From positions 1-33,827 of the IMG/VR virus record IMGVR_UViG_3300047094_000633: DNA of 33,827 bases. The stretch is one strand, 5' to 3'. Both the position numbers and the translations under genes were made by a program. Positions 23,023 through 27,951 of this stretch are shown here, piece after piece; within the stretch, counting starts at the first letter, position 1; each line of letters starts with the position of its first letter. The stretch comes from a virus. The notes beneath the pieces were generated by a model that was not told the DNA's origin, did not search any database, and was given only the letters and a program-made list of their open reading frames with translations.

Positions 23023-23402
23023 ACGAAGAGTTATTGTTTACCTTTTTGCGTGAGAGTTTGTATCCTGATCTAGTAAAGAGTGAAGGCATCTTCGATGCCT
23101 ATGACTGTATCTCCAAGCAAGCAGGACACTACATAGAGTTAAAGTGTAGAGCTGCACACTACAACACCTTGCTGATTGAAGAGATGAAGTATCGCAAGCT
23201 CATTACCCAAGCTGCAGAGCGTGAACTTATTCCTTACTACATCAACTCCACTCCGCAGGGTATCTTCTCATTTGATCTGATGGATTTACCAGAACCAGTG
23301 TGGTTTAACCACCAGATGCCTGCGACTACAGAGTTTGATCGCGTCGAGAAGGTTGAGAAGCTAGTAGGATACCTACCAATAGAGGAAGCGGTACAGTTAT
23401 GA
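23019..23402 (+). CDS. Possible PD-(D/E)XK-fold protein
   Basis: 127 residues from TTG 23019 (TTGA overlap). Residues 24-60 read Phe-Asp26-x2-Asp29...Tyr-Ile-Glu40-Leu-Lys42-Cys-Arg, then Leu-Leu-Ile-Glu-x-x-Lys-Tyr, which looks like the Asp and Glu-x-Lys metal site of PD-(D/E)XK nucleases followed by a helix. The remaining half has strands rich in Pro, Phe and Tyr. I recall similar phage proteins of unknown role. With the methyltransferase next door a modification/cleavage pair is conceivable, but it could equally be a non-catalytic or DNA-end-processing protein. Confidence 0.6.
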   Translation: MNEELLFTFLRESLYPDLVKSEGIFDAYDCISKQAGHYIELKCRAAHYNTLLIEEMKYRKLITQAAERELIPYYINSTPQGIFSFDLMDLPEPVWFNHQMPATTEFDRVEKVEKLVGYLPIEEAVQL

Positions 23403-23488
23403 CATATGAAAAAGCCATTGAACAGTTTGAGATAGATCGTAAGTTCACTGAGATTATTCTTTACAGTTATGTTTGTTGGAAAGAATAA
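23399..23488 (+). CDS. 29-residue micropeptide
   Basis: ATG overlaps the preceding stop (ATGA), and the stop is directly followed by the next start. The sequence is an acidic amphipathic helix ending in an aromatic segment (Tyr-Ser-Tyr-Val-Cys-Trp). Exact fit between two genes supports translation; the function is unknown. Confidence 0.45.
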   Translation: MTYEKAIEQFEIDRKFTEIILYSYVCWKE

Positions 23489-23662
23489 ATGCAATACGAC
23501 TACCGCTGCCCTGATTGTAATGCAGTGCTAACCATTGAACGCAGTATCCACGAAGAACCACGCGACCCTTCTTGCTTTGATTGCCACATAACTATGGTGC
23601 GTAAATGGGACTCACCTGGTGTCACCTTCAAGGGTAAAGGGTTTTACTCTACTGGCGGATAG
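23489..23662 (+). CDS. FmdB-like zinc-ribbon protein
   Basis: 57 residues. The N-terminal Tyr-x-Tyr-Arg-Cys-Pro-Asp-Cys with a second Cys29-x2-Cys32 pair makes a zinc ribbon. The end, Ser-Pro-Gly-Val-x-Phe-Lys-Gly-x-Gly-Phe-Tyr-Ser-Thr, is a hallmark of the FmdB regulatory family. FmdB proteins are small putative regulators found in actinobacteria and phages. It is the last gene of the early rightward operon, 46 bases before the terminator stem. Confidence 0.8.
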   Translation: MQYDYRCPDCNAVLTIERSIHEEPRDPSCFDCHITMVRKWDSPGVTFKGKGFYSTGG

Positions 23663-23707
23663 TGTATACTTTAGATCTTGGTAGGCGACCGCCTATTGAG
23701 TGCTAGC

Positions 23708-23741
23708 AAAAAGCCCCCGTCAGTTACGGCGAGGGCTTTTT
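23708..23741. terminator. Bidirectional intrinsic terminator between convergent operons
   Basis: AAAAAGCCC (23708-23716) pairs with GGGCTTTTT (23733-23741), and CCGT (23717-23720) with ACGG (23726-23729) extends the stem with a small bulge. A-run on the left and T-run on the right make it work on both strands, ending the early rightward operon and the leftward methyltransferase operon. Copies of TGCTAGC flank it at 23701-23707 and 23753-23759. Confidence 0.9.
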
Positions 23742-23747
23742 GTTTTG

Positions 23748-23834
23748 TTAAATGCTAGCTTCTAAACATTCTAAGCATTTGGTTTGACCTTCCGCGACGG
23801 TGTCATTGCCACACTCTTCGCAGATCTCTTCCAA
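23748..23834 (-). CDS. 28-residue zinc-ribbon micropeptide
   Basis: TTG start at 23834 with AAGG 7 bases upstream, 9 bases after the stop of the methyltransferase beta frame. Residues carry Cys5-x2-Cys8-Gly and Cys20-x2-Cys23, the four ligands of a minimal zinc ribbon, among many Glu. It is the last frame of the leftward operon before the terminator. Metal binding is inferred. Confidence 0.5.
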   Translation of the reverse strand: MEEICEECGNDTVAEGQTKCLECLEASI

Positions 23835-23843
23835 TGTGTCACC

Positions 23844-24605
23844 TTAATCAGCAGCTTGGATACCTTCCACTATCCACTCTACTACTGGTACTGCAATAGC
23901 GTTGCCCACTTGGCGATAGCGTGTCGAGTCAGATGATTGCTCCGTCCAGTTGTCAGGAAAACCCTGCAACCTCTCACACTCAACAGGCGTTAGCCTGCGT
24001 ATTGGTTCTTTCTTGTTGACTACATAAGGCACTCTTGCCCCACCAGTTCCCCAGTAAGTAGCCACAGTTGGTGAGTACTTATCGTAGAAGCGTGTGTCAC
24101 TTACCCTTGTAGCCTCAAACAACAGGGTGCGATCTGATACATCTTCCTCTTGCGTTTTGTGGGCAACCACATTTTCGAAAGCTTGACGCAGTTTCTCCGG
24201 TAATGATGGGCTTCTACGAAGTACTCCCTCTGCAGCTTTTGCTGTTAAATAATATTTCTGCTGGTTCGGTTGAGTCTTCACCACGCTTTCCAACAATGAA
24301 TACTCGGCGCCTTCGCTGGGGTATTCCGAAGTGTTGAGCATCAAGCACACGCCAGCTGAGAGAATACCCGAGGTCGGCCATAGTCCCGATGACGACTCCA
24401 AAATCTCTTCCTTTGTTACTGGATAGCAAACCAGGGACGTTTTCGATGATGAAGTATTCTGTTTGCGTTTCTTCCACAAGTCTTGCAATCTCCCAGAATA
24501 ACCCGCTTCTTTCCCCAACAAGGCCAGCCCTCTTGCCAGCAACGCTGAGGTCTTGGCAGGGAAATCCTCCCGTAATAATTCCTCTGCTTGGATTAAATCC
24601 TTCAT
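23844..24605 (-). CDS. Cytosine-C5 methyltransferase C-terminal frame (motifs IX-X) with overprinted N-terminus
   Basis: 253 residues from ATG 24605, preceded by AAGGA with an 8-base spacer. Residues 200-253 carry the Dcm C-terminus: Ile-Arg-Arg-Leu-Thr-Pro-x-Glu-Cys-Glu-Arg-Leu-Gln-Gly-Phe-Pro (motif IX) and Arg-Gln-Val-Gly-Asn-Ala (motif X, Asn235). Residues 1-130 overlap the N-terminal Dcm frame by 392 bases in the +1 frame. Within them Asp-Phe-Pro-Ala-Lys-Thr-Ser-Ala-Leu-Leu, Asn-Thr-Ser-Glu-Tyr-Pro and Tyr-Tyr-Leu-Thr-Ala-Lys-Ala look like a phage protein family I recall, so this frame is probably translated throughout. It either forms a complex with the alpha frame, as in M.AquI, or is joined by a +1 frameshift. 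Confidence 0.75.
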   Translation of the reverse strand: MKDLIQAEELLREDFPAKTSALLARGLALLGKEAGYSGRLQDLWKKRKQNTSSSKTSLVCYPVTKEEILESSSGLWPTSGILSAGVCLMLNTSEYPSEGAEYSLLESVVKTQPNQQKYYLTAKAAEGVLRRSPSLPEKLRQAFENVVAHKTQEEDVSDRTLLFEATRVSDTRFYDKYSPTVATYWGTGGARVPYVVNKKEPIRRLTPVECERLQGFPDNWTEQSSDSTRYRQVGNAIAVPVVEWIVEGIQAAD

Positions 24606-24789
24606 CTATTAGATCCTTTCCCGTTACTGTAGTTACATCTGTAAATTGTTTTGCGTCAGGAAAATGTTGTGCCAGTACATCTCTGCACTTGGCATCTATC
24701 TCCACATTGGCAACGACCTTTACGCCTTGGCGTTTCATAGCAAGATCAAAGCCTCCAATACCAGCAAAGAGGCTAACTCCCGTTAGCAT
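24214..24789 (-). CDS. Cytosine-C5 methyltransferase N-terminal frame (motifs I-VIII)
   Basis: 191 residues, start overlapping the transglycosylase stop (TGATG). Motif I Phe-Ala-Gly-Ile-Gly-Gly (8-13) binds SAM. Motif IV Gly-Phe-Pro-Cys78-Gln holds the catalytic Cys. Motif VI Glu116-Asn-Val and motif VIII Gln158-Arg-Arg-Arg-Arg follow. The frame stops soon after motif VIII. Motifs IX and X, needed to complete the fold, lie only in the overlapping frame at 23844-24605. Dcm enzymes methylate carbon 5 of cytosine in a specific DNA site, here probably against host restriction. Activity would require the second frame. Confidence 0.88.
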   Translation of the reverse strand: MLTGVSLFAGIGGFDLAMKRQGVKVVANVEIDAKCRDVLAQHFPDAKQFTDVTTVTGKDLIDEGFNPSRGIITGGFPCQDLSVAGKRAGLVGERSGLFWEIARLVEETQTEYFIIENVPGLLSSNKGRDFGVVIGTMADLGYSLSWRVLDAQHFGIPQRRRRVFIVGKRGEDSTEPAEILFNSKSCRGSTS

Positions 24790-25081
24790 CAGTACCAGCC
24801 TCTGCGATCTGAATGTCGGAGAGAGCTGCAGAAACTGCCTCCATAGCGGTGTTCAACGTATCGTATAGCGTGAAGGATTTGAAGTTCAGGTTGTCCACTA
24901 CGCTCTCTAAGGAGTTGAGCAATTCCGAAAGCTGAGCTAATTGGTTTGCCCGAAGAGTCTCTTGGGCGAGCAAGGTGGTCGAAGCGGGATTCACGGGTCC
25001 AAAGTGTGACCGCACACTCTCTCTGTTGTGCGTTGTATCCGAGTGCTCTGAGGAAACTAACTGCAAGTGCCTTGTTCTCAC
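24773..25081 (-). CDS. Candidate overlapping gene, third frame over the transglycosylase
   Basis: 102 residues from GTG 25081, which overlaps the stop of the 92-residue gene (GTGA) and follows GGAGGAG by 4 bases, an excellent initiation site. Residues 38-100 are Leu-rich and amphipathic, like a coiled coil (Leu-x2-Leu-x2-Leu-Leu-x2-Leu), with an acidic end. Against it, the transglycosylase frame on the same DNA is clearly conserved, so this frame may be chance. It ends 17 bases into the methyltransferase gene. Confidence 0.3.
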   Translation of the reverse strand: MRTRHLQLVSSEHSDTTHNRESVRSHFGPVNPASTTLLAQETLRANQLAQLSELLNSLESVVDNLNFKSFTLYDTLNTAMEAVSAALSDIQIAEAGTDANGS

Positions 25082-25223
25082 GCTTCTCCTCCATTGTTGC
25101 TTTCGTTCTCTCTGTCATAATCGGTACGTCCTGCGACATCTGGGACGGCGTTCGCCCTTGTACGTGTACTAATACTAAGCTTGCCGTCACCAACAAGACT
25201 CCAAATAGTGCCTTCTTGTTCAT
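24789..25223 (-). CDS. Lytic-transglycosylase-like cell-wall enzyme with N-terminal membrane segment
   Basis: 144 residues from ATG 25223, with GGAGGAG about 10 bases upstream. Residues 1-22 are Lys-Lys followed by a hydrophobic stretch, a signal or anchor. Residues 50-144 hold an SLT-like fold: Glu78-Ser-Arg-Phe with Glu78 as the likely catalytic acid, Ala-Phe-Gly-Ile-Ala-Gln at 99-104, Ile-Leu-His-Ala-Ile-Arg-Tyr...Arg-Tyr-Gly, and a Gly-Trp-Tyr end. This family cuts the glycan strand of peptidoglycan. Its first 49 codons overlap the gene upstream in another frame; Met44 is an alternative start without the membrane part. Distinct from the M15-like endolysin at 14595. Confidence 0.75.
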   Translation of the reverse strand: MNKKALFGVLLVTASLVLVHVQGRTPSQMSQDVPIMTERTKATMEEKRENKALAVSFLRALGYNAQQRECAVTLWTRESRFDHLARPRDSSGKPISSAFGIAQLLRERSGQPELQILHAIRYVEHRYGGSFCSSLRHSDRRGWY

Positions 25224-25356
25224 CTAGTTCTTTCTCCTCCGCTAGTAAATCTCTATACAGGTTTGGGTAAAGGTGAGACAGGCGCACTAGCGCACGATCT
25301 CTTGCCCTTCTATAGTTTCTATAGTGGATAGATTGCTTTCCACTTACTTGTTTCAT
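25078..25356 (-). CDS. Conserved actinophage protein, Arg-rich N-terminus
   Basis: 92 residues, coupled to the gene upstream by a 4-base overlap. The N-terminal half is Arg/Tyr-rich (Tyr-Arg-Asn-Tyr-Arg-Arg-Ala-Arg-Asp-Arg-Ala-Leu-x-Arg-Leu), then an acidic Glu-Glu-Lys-Glu-Leu-Asp-Glu segment and a Thr-Arg-Thr-Arg turn. I recall this arrangement from actinophage proteins of unknown role. The basic helix suggests nucleic acid binding. Its last 146 bases overlap the transglycosylase frame. Confidence 0.7.
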   Translation of the reverse strand: MKQVSGKQSIHYRNYRRARDRALVRLSHLYPNLYRDLLAEEKELDEQEGTIWSLVGDGKLSISTRTRANAVPDVAGRTDYDRENESNNGGEA

Positions 25357-25604
25357 CTTCCTACCTCTCTTGCAACGTTGATTAAATCTGTTACATCAAT
25401 TGTTTGCCCTACTAAATGAGCGTCTTCCTCATCACTATCCCACGCACTAATCAATAGGCGTGAGCCTTTCGGTGCTAGGAATAGCCAGCGCATAGCATCT
25501 ATGCAGCTAGCCCCTCCCCAAGTGTTGCCGCCGTCGGGTTCAACTACCTCATAGAACAGGATTAGATCAGACTTAGGCGGGTGCAAGGTATAAATGTTAT
25601 TCAT
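25353..25604 (-). CDS. 83-residue hypothetical protein
   Basis: Overlaps its upstream neighbour by 8 bases and the next gene by 4. The sequence is mixed alpha/beta: Leu-Ile-Leu-Phe-Tyr-Glu-Val-Val strand, Gly-Gly-Asn-Thr-Trp-Gly-Gly-Ala turn, Ala-Met-Arg-Trp-Leu-Phe helix, then an acidic Trp-Asp-Ser-Asp-Glu-Glu-Asp segment and a C-terminal helix. It looks like a compact globular protein. No family recognised. Confidence 0.65.
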   Translation of the reverse strand: MNNIYTLHPPKSDLILFYEVVEPDGGNTWGGASCIDAMRWLFLAPKGSRLLISAWDSDEEDAHLVGQTIDVTDLINVAREVGR

Positions 25605-25758
25605 TCTCGCCCTCGTCCTCTAGTCCGAACAGGCGAGCCATAGCAGAGTTCGCCCTCTGTAGGTTCTTGATGGCGTTGTCTATATTTTCCTCTTGTAAAT
25701 CTTTCCCAGCTTGGTCTAAGCATAGGTTCAATTTAGCCTCTAAGTATTCTTTATTCAT
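25597..25758 (-). CDS. 53-residue helical acidic protein
   Basis: ATG 25758 follows GGGAGAAG by 3 bases. The whole sequence reads as amphipathic helices rich in Leu, Asn, Gln and Glu, with one Cys. The stop overlaps the next start region by 8 bases. Small helical proteins of this kind may dimerise. Function unknown. Confidence 0.6.
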   Translation of the reverse strand: MNKEYLEAKLNLCLDQAGKDLQEENIDNAIKNLQRANSAMARLFGLEDEGENE

Positions 25759-25771
25759 TGTCTTCTCCCTC

Positions 25772-25918
25772 TTAGTAGTTTGCGTAGCGTTCTTCTATTT
25801 CTTGAATTCTGTCATTTATTAAATCCAAGATAATGCAGTAATCTTTTGGGTCATCAAAAAGAGGATTTTCAAAAGCCCTCTTGTACTCTTCCCTGAGTAT
25901 CTCTAACTCTTTGCTCAT
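25772..25918 (-). CDS. 48-residue helical protein
   Basis: ATG overlaps the stop upstream (ATGA) and follows AGGGAG. Two amphipathic helices: a Glu/Leu/Arg N-terminal helix and a C-terminal one with Ile-Leu-Asp-Leu-Ile-Asn-Asp-Arg-Ile, joined by a Pro/Asp turn. The shape is a helical hairpin. No family recognised. Confidence 0.6.
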   Translation of the reverse strand: MSKELEILREEYKRAFENPLFDDPKDYCIILDLINDRIQEIEERYANY

Positions 25919-26070
25919 TCTTCTCCCTCTTCTTTCAGTACTCTACCGTTGAAATCACTACTAATTATCTTCCACGCATCTTCTTCCCCAAAGAATAAAC
26001 TCCAATCCCACCAGCGCGGATCGCCGTCATAGGTCTCTATCTCTAGGGTGATAGTCCACTTATCTTTCAT
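25915..26070 (-). CDS. 51-residue Trp-rich acidic protein
   Basis: ATG 26070 with AGAGGAAAA upstream, overlapping the stop of its neighbour by 4 bases. Five Trp, among them Trp-Trp-Asp-Trp, sit in a strand-rich part, and the C-terminus is Glu-rich. Trp-rich patches often bind peptides or nucleotides, but nothing specific can be claimed. It shares a 4-base overlap with the next gene. Confidence 0.6.
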   Translation of the reverse strand: MKDKWTITLEIETYDGDPRWWDWSLFFGEEDAWKIISSDFNGRVLKEEGEE

Positions 26071-26252
26071 TTGTTTTCCTCTTGTTCTGTTTTTACTGAC
26101 ACGATTTTAGTCTGGTATTCCACATTGTCTCCCTCACCGGTGACCGGTTCTTCAACCTGCGCCACGAGCTGCAGGACTAGCATTGAGATTTCCTCATCTG
26201 TTAGTTCCTTGTCTGTCAAAAATGAAATCGAAATTGTGTAGTTGTTGTCCAC
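26067..26252 (-). CDS. 61-residue hypothetical protein, GTG start
   Basis: The GTG at 26252 overlaps the preceding stop (TAGTG) and lies 8 bases after GGAGG. The frame remains open to 26375, but that part overlaps the neighbouring gene in another frame and lacks a site. The sequence shows an N-terminal strand, a Glu-Leu-Thr-Asp-Glu-Glu-Ile helix, a Leu-Val-Leu-Gln-Leu-Val strand and a Glu/Lys-rich end. Function unknown. Confidence 0.6.
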   Translation of the reverse strand: MDNNYTISISFLTDKELTDEEISMLVLQLVAQVEEPVTGEGDNVEYQTKIVSVKTEQEENK

Positions 26253-26428
26253 TAGTTGAGCCTCCCTCTGTTGTTGACTAGTTGCCTTGCCAAGCCTATC
26301 GCCTCTCGTTTCGTATAGCCAGCAAATATGCGTTCCCCAAGGTCTCTCTCTCCCTCGTAGGCTCGGACACGCCAAAACCCTCCGAGGATATTGTTGCCAT
26401 CTTTTTCTGCTACCAGCTGAATTTTCAT
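26252..26428 (-). CDS. 58-residue basic alpha/beta protein
   Basis: ATG overlaps the stop upstream (ATGA). Strands at residues 2-7 and 16-24 (Phe-Trp-Arg-Val-Arg-Ala-Tyr), then Arg-Ile-Phe-Ala-Gly-Tyr-Thr-Lys-Arg-Glu-Ala and a helix with several Arg. The layout recalls small beta-beta-alpha domains that bind nucleic acid, only in general form. Exact end-to-end coupling with both neighbours supports translation. Confidence 0.6.
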   Translation of the reverse strand: MKIQLVAEKDGNNILGGFWRVRAYEGERDLGERIFAGYTKREAIGLARQLVNNRGRLN

Positions 26429-26550
26429 TGGTCTAGCACCTTTCTATATGCCCTCTCTATCCGAGCTTTTGTACAGGGTGTGCAGATTTTAACAATCTGC
26501 CCGTCGTATGGGAACAGGTTGCCACAATCTTGGCAGACTACATCTTCCAT
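26425..26550 (-). CDS. 41-residue zinc-ribbon protein
   Basis: Cys6-x2-Cys9-Gly and Cys23-x2-Cys26 form a classical zinc ribbon, followed by a basic helix. The start overlaps the stop of the gene upstream (TAATG) and the end overlaps the next gene by 4 bases. One of several tiny zinc ribbons in this genome; target unknown. Confidence 0.65.
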   Translation of the reverse strand: MEDVVCQDCGNLFPYDGQIVKICTPCTKARIERAYRKVLDQ

Positions 26551-26768
26551 TATTTAACCTCCGTATTTAGACCGAAAATGAAACCGCCCCCGTTGCCCTC
26601 GGGGTCACAACTTATTTGGATCTTCCCTATTTCCCCGTCCTTAAACTTAATTGTAAAGGTCGGAAAACCCTCTCCAAATTCCTCTTCATCACTCATACCA
26701 TCAAATGAAAGGATAGTGGCACCAACCAAATCGCCATAGTATTTTGCGTAGTATTCATTACTAGTCAT
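26550..26768 (-). CDS. Conserved 72-residue phage protein
   Basis: Acidic, strand-rich protein. Residues 8-25 (Lys-Tyr-Tyr-Gly-Asp-Leu-Val-Gly-Ala-Thr-Ile) and the end (Ile-Ser-x-Asp-Pro-Glu-Gly-Asn-Gly-Gly-Gly-Phe-Ile-Phe-Gly) recur in phage proteins I have seen, without an assigned function. Joined to both neighbours by TAATG. Confidence 0.7.
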   Translation of the reverse strand: MTSNEYYAKYYGDLVGATILSFDGMSDEEEFGEGFPTFTIKFKDGEIGKIQISCDPEGNGGGFIFGLNTEVK

Positions 26769-26911
26769 TATGCAACCGCCTCTAGGTAGTAACCGAATTG
26801 GGCGTATAGTTTTATTAAACGCTTTACACAGGCAGGGGTTAGTTCGCCCTCTCCCACTACCTCTTTTGTCTCTATATTAATCAAGCGTGTGTACGCCTTG
26901 GCTTTTTTCAC
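26768..26911 (-). CDS. 47-residue basic protein, GTG start
   Basis: GTG 26911 follows AGGGAG by 8 bases. The N-terminus is Lys/Arg-rich, followed by an Ile-Glu-Thr-Lys-Glu-Val strand and a helix (Cys-Val-Lys-Arg-Leu-Ile-Lys-Leu-Tyr). It begins the coupled run of small genes below the leader hairpins. Function unknown. Confidence 0.55.
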   Translation of the reverse strand: MKKAKAYTRLINIETKEVVGEGELTPACVKRLIKLYAQFGYYLEAVA

Positions 26912-26940
26912 CTTGGGTTCTCCCTCTCTCTCTTTATTTT

Positions 26941-26960
26941 AGTTTTCCGATTAGAAAACT
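26941..26960 (-). other. Hairpin overlapping the base of the leader terminator
   Basis: Perfect 7-base stem (AGTTTTC / GAAAACT) with a 6-base loop. Its first two bases on the leftward strand (26959-26960) are also the last two of the stem at 26959-27003, so the two structures compete slightly. Confidence 0.4.
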
Positions 26961-27003
26961 ACCCACACCCTGCAACCTGAAAAAAGCTGCAGGGCGTGAG
27001 TAG
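26959..27003 (-). terminator. Leftward terminator or attenuator
   Basis: 16-base-pair stem (26959-26974 with 26988-27003, two G-T pairs) with a 13-base loop, followed on the leftward strand by TTTTC. It lies directly after a small membrane-protein gene and before the run of small genes, so it would lower expression of the latter. Confidence 0.6.
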
Positions 27004-27007
27004 GTCG

Positions 27008-27109
27008 CTATTCCTTGTGCATAAAGTGCCATAATGAGGCGGTAATCGCCCCAACTATGACACCCCAAAACGCAAGAACACCGAACAGGGTTATGGCATC
27101 TTCCAGCAA
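27008..27109 (-). CDS. 33-residue single-span membrane peptide
   Basis: TTG 27109 follows GGGAGG by 5 bases. The sequence is acidic at the start, then a hydrophobic helix at residues 6-28 (Leu, Phe, Val, Ile, Ala, Gly), then His/Lys. A 62-residue frame over the same region (26934-27122) has no such character. It may be a small holin-type or membrane-disturbing peptide. Confidence 0.5.
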   Translation of the reverse strand: MLEDAITLFGVLAFWGVIVGAITASLWHFMHKE

Positions 27110-27152
27110 GGTTTCCTCCCATCTCGGACGGGAGAATTTCCCCCGACCTAGT

Positions 27153-27198
27153 GCGCCCTCGGGTATCGAACCCGACTAGATAGCCGACCTATGGGCGC
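27153..27198 (-). ncRNA. tRNA-like three-way junction without anticodon arm
   Basis: A 6-base closing stem (27153-27158 with 27193-27198) encloses two perfect hairpins: a 5-base stem with 7-base loop (27159-27175), which on the leftward strand reads TTCGATA in the loop like a T-arm, and a 4-base stem with 5-base loop (27180-27192). The total of 46 bases is too short for a tRNA; D-arm and anticodon arm are not separable. It may be a tRNA remnant or mimic, an attachment-like site, or a regulatory RNA. Confidence 0.4.
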
Positions 27199-27205
27199 GA
27201 ACCTG

Positions 27206-27682
27206 CTATTTAATCAAGAGTTCGCAATCACTTTCCTCAATGCCTGAGACAACTTTTGGGTGTAGTTCTCGGGTCATAGCCTCAAATGCCTCGCTTGGCC
27301 AACCTGAACCGAAAACGCGACGCAACAGAATTGTGAGTGCGTATTTAGGGTTCGCCTCGGTTGCCTTATCTAGTGCCAAATACGCTTGGGTTGTATCGCC
27401 TAGGCGGTAAAGGAAAGAGGCGCGGATTGAGTTAATCGGTGCAATTTCCTCGGTGATAGTTGTGTCGTTTAGGTAGTTCATAAACGCGAGAACAAGCTCG
27501 GGCGTGTGATTTTCTGCAGTAATGCCTAGTGCAAAATCGCGCAGTTGTATGTCGCGGAGTGAGTGCGCCACGCTATTTTTTAGTGTTGTTTCAACTGTGC
27601 CATTCATTTCGAATTCGATTAAAGCATTTCGGAATTCATTTACTGCCTGTGCTTGGGTCTTAACTGTTGTTTCCATTTTCAT
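27206..27682 (-). CDS. DUF4192-like protein
   Basis: 158 residues; ATG 27682 with AGGAA 4 bases upstream. Residues 40-150 contain Ile-Gln-Leu-Arg-Asp-Phe, Arg-Ala-Ser-Phe-Leu-Tyr-Arg-Leu-Gly-Asp, Ala-Leu-Asp-Lys-Ala-x4-Pro-x-Tyr-Ala-Leu and Gly-Trp-Pro, which fit the C-terminal half of DUF4192, a family of actinobacteria and their phages. Its role is unknown. It is the first gene of the leftward operon. Confidence 0.75.
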   Translation of the reverse strand: MKMETTVKTQAQAVNEFRNALIEFEMNGTVETTLKNSVAHSLRDIQLRDFALGITAENHTPELVLAFMNYLNDTTITEEIAPINSIRASFLYRLGDTTQAYLALDKATEANPKYALTILLRRVFGSGWPSEAFEAMTRELHPKVVSGIEESDCELLIK

Positions 27683-27727
27683 TTATTCCTGTTCGGTAAT
27701 GGGTCGCAGGGTTGCGACCTAGTGAAA

Positions 27728-27751
27728 ATTGTACAGGACTATGCCCCATAG
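27728..27751 (-). promoter_or_regulatory. Candidate leftward promoter with inverted repeat
   Basis: TACAAT on the leftward strand (27728-27733) is a good -10 about 45 bases ahead of the DUF4192 start. A perfect inverted repeat CTATG-CCC-CATAG (27739-27751) lies in the spacer, as an operator would. No convincing -35. Confidence 0.35.
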
Positions 27752-27787
27752 TGAGGACATTTCCCAGGGTAATTTTCCAGGGGAAAT

Positions 27788-27813
27788 TTCGCCCTGGTGG
27801 TTCGCCCTGGTGG
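27788..27813 (+). repeat. Two exact tandem copies of a 13-base unit
   Basis: TTCGCCCTGGTGG occurs at 27788-27800 and 27801-27813 without a gap. The core CCCTGG also forms an inverted match with CCAGGG just upstream. Iteron-like, as at replication origins. Confidence 0.85.
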
Positions 27814-27911
27814 TTGGTTTCAGCTGGGTTTCGGGGTCGGTTCGCCTTGGTCAATTTCAAAATGGATCCAAATTCGGTCAGGGCTTGGGGCTTGGGTCGG
27901 CTCGGGTTACG

Positions 27912-27951
27912 AGCTGCAACAAGCTGCAACAGGTCAGGTCAGGTCGGGTCG
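27912..27951 (+). repeat. Tandem 10-base repeat followed by AGGTC repeats
   Basis: AGCTGCAACA occurs twice head to tail (27912-27921, 27922-27931), directly followed by three AGGTC units and a GGGTC variant to 27951. A further GGTC run stands at 28008-28023. Confidence 0.85.

Noticed and set aside
24389-24868. 159-residue rightward frame opposite the methyltransferase
   Set aside because: Lies antisense to the conserved Dcm motifs, has no ribosome binding site and no recognisable content.
24946-25227. 93-residue rightward frame opposite the transglycosylase region
   Set aside because: Antisense to two recognisable genes, Ser/Cys-rich without pattern.
26934-27122. 62-residue leftward frame
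   Set aside because: Covers the terminator hairpin; the 33-codon frame in the same place has a better start and a clear membrane helix.
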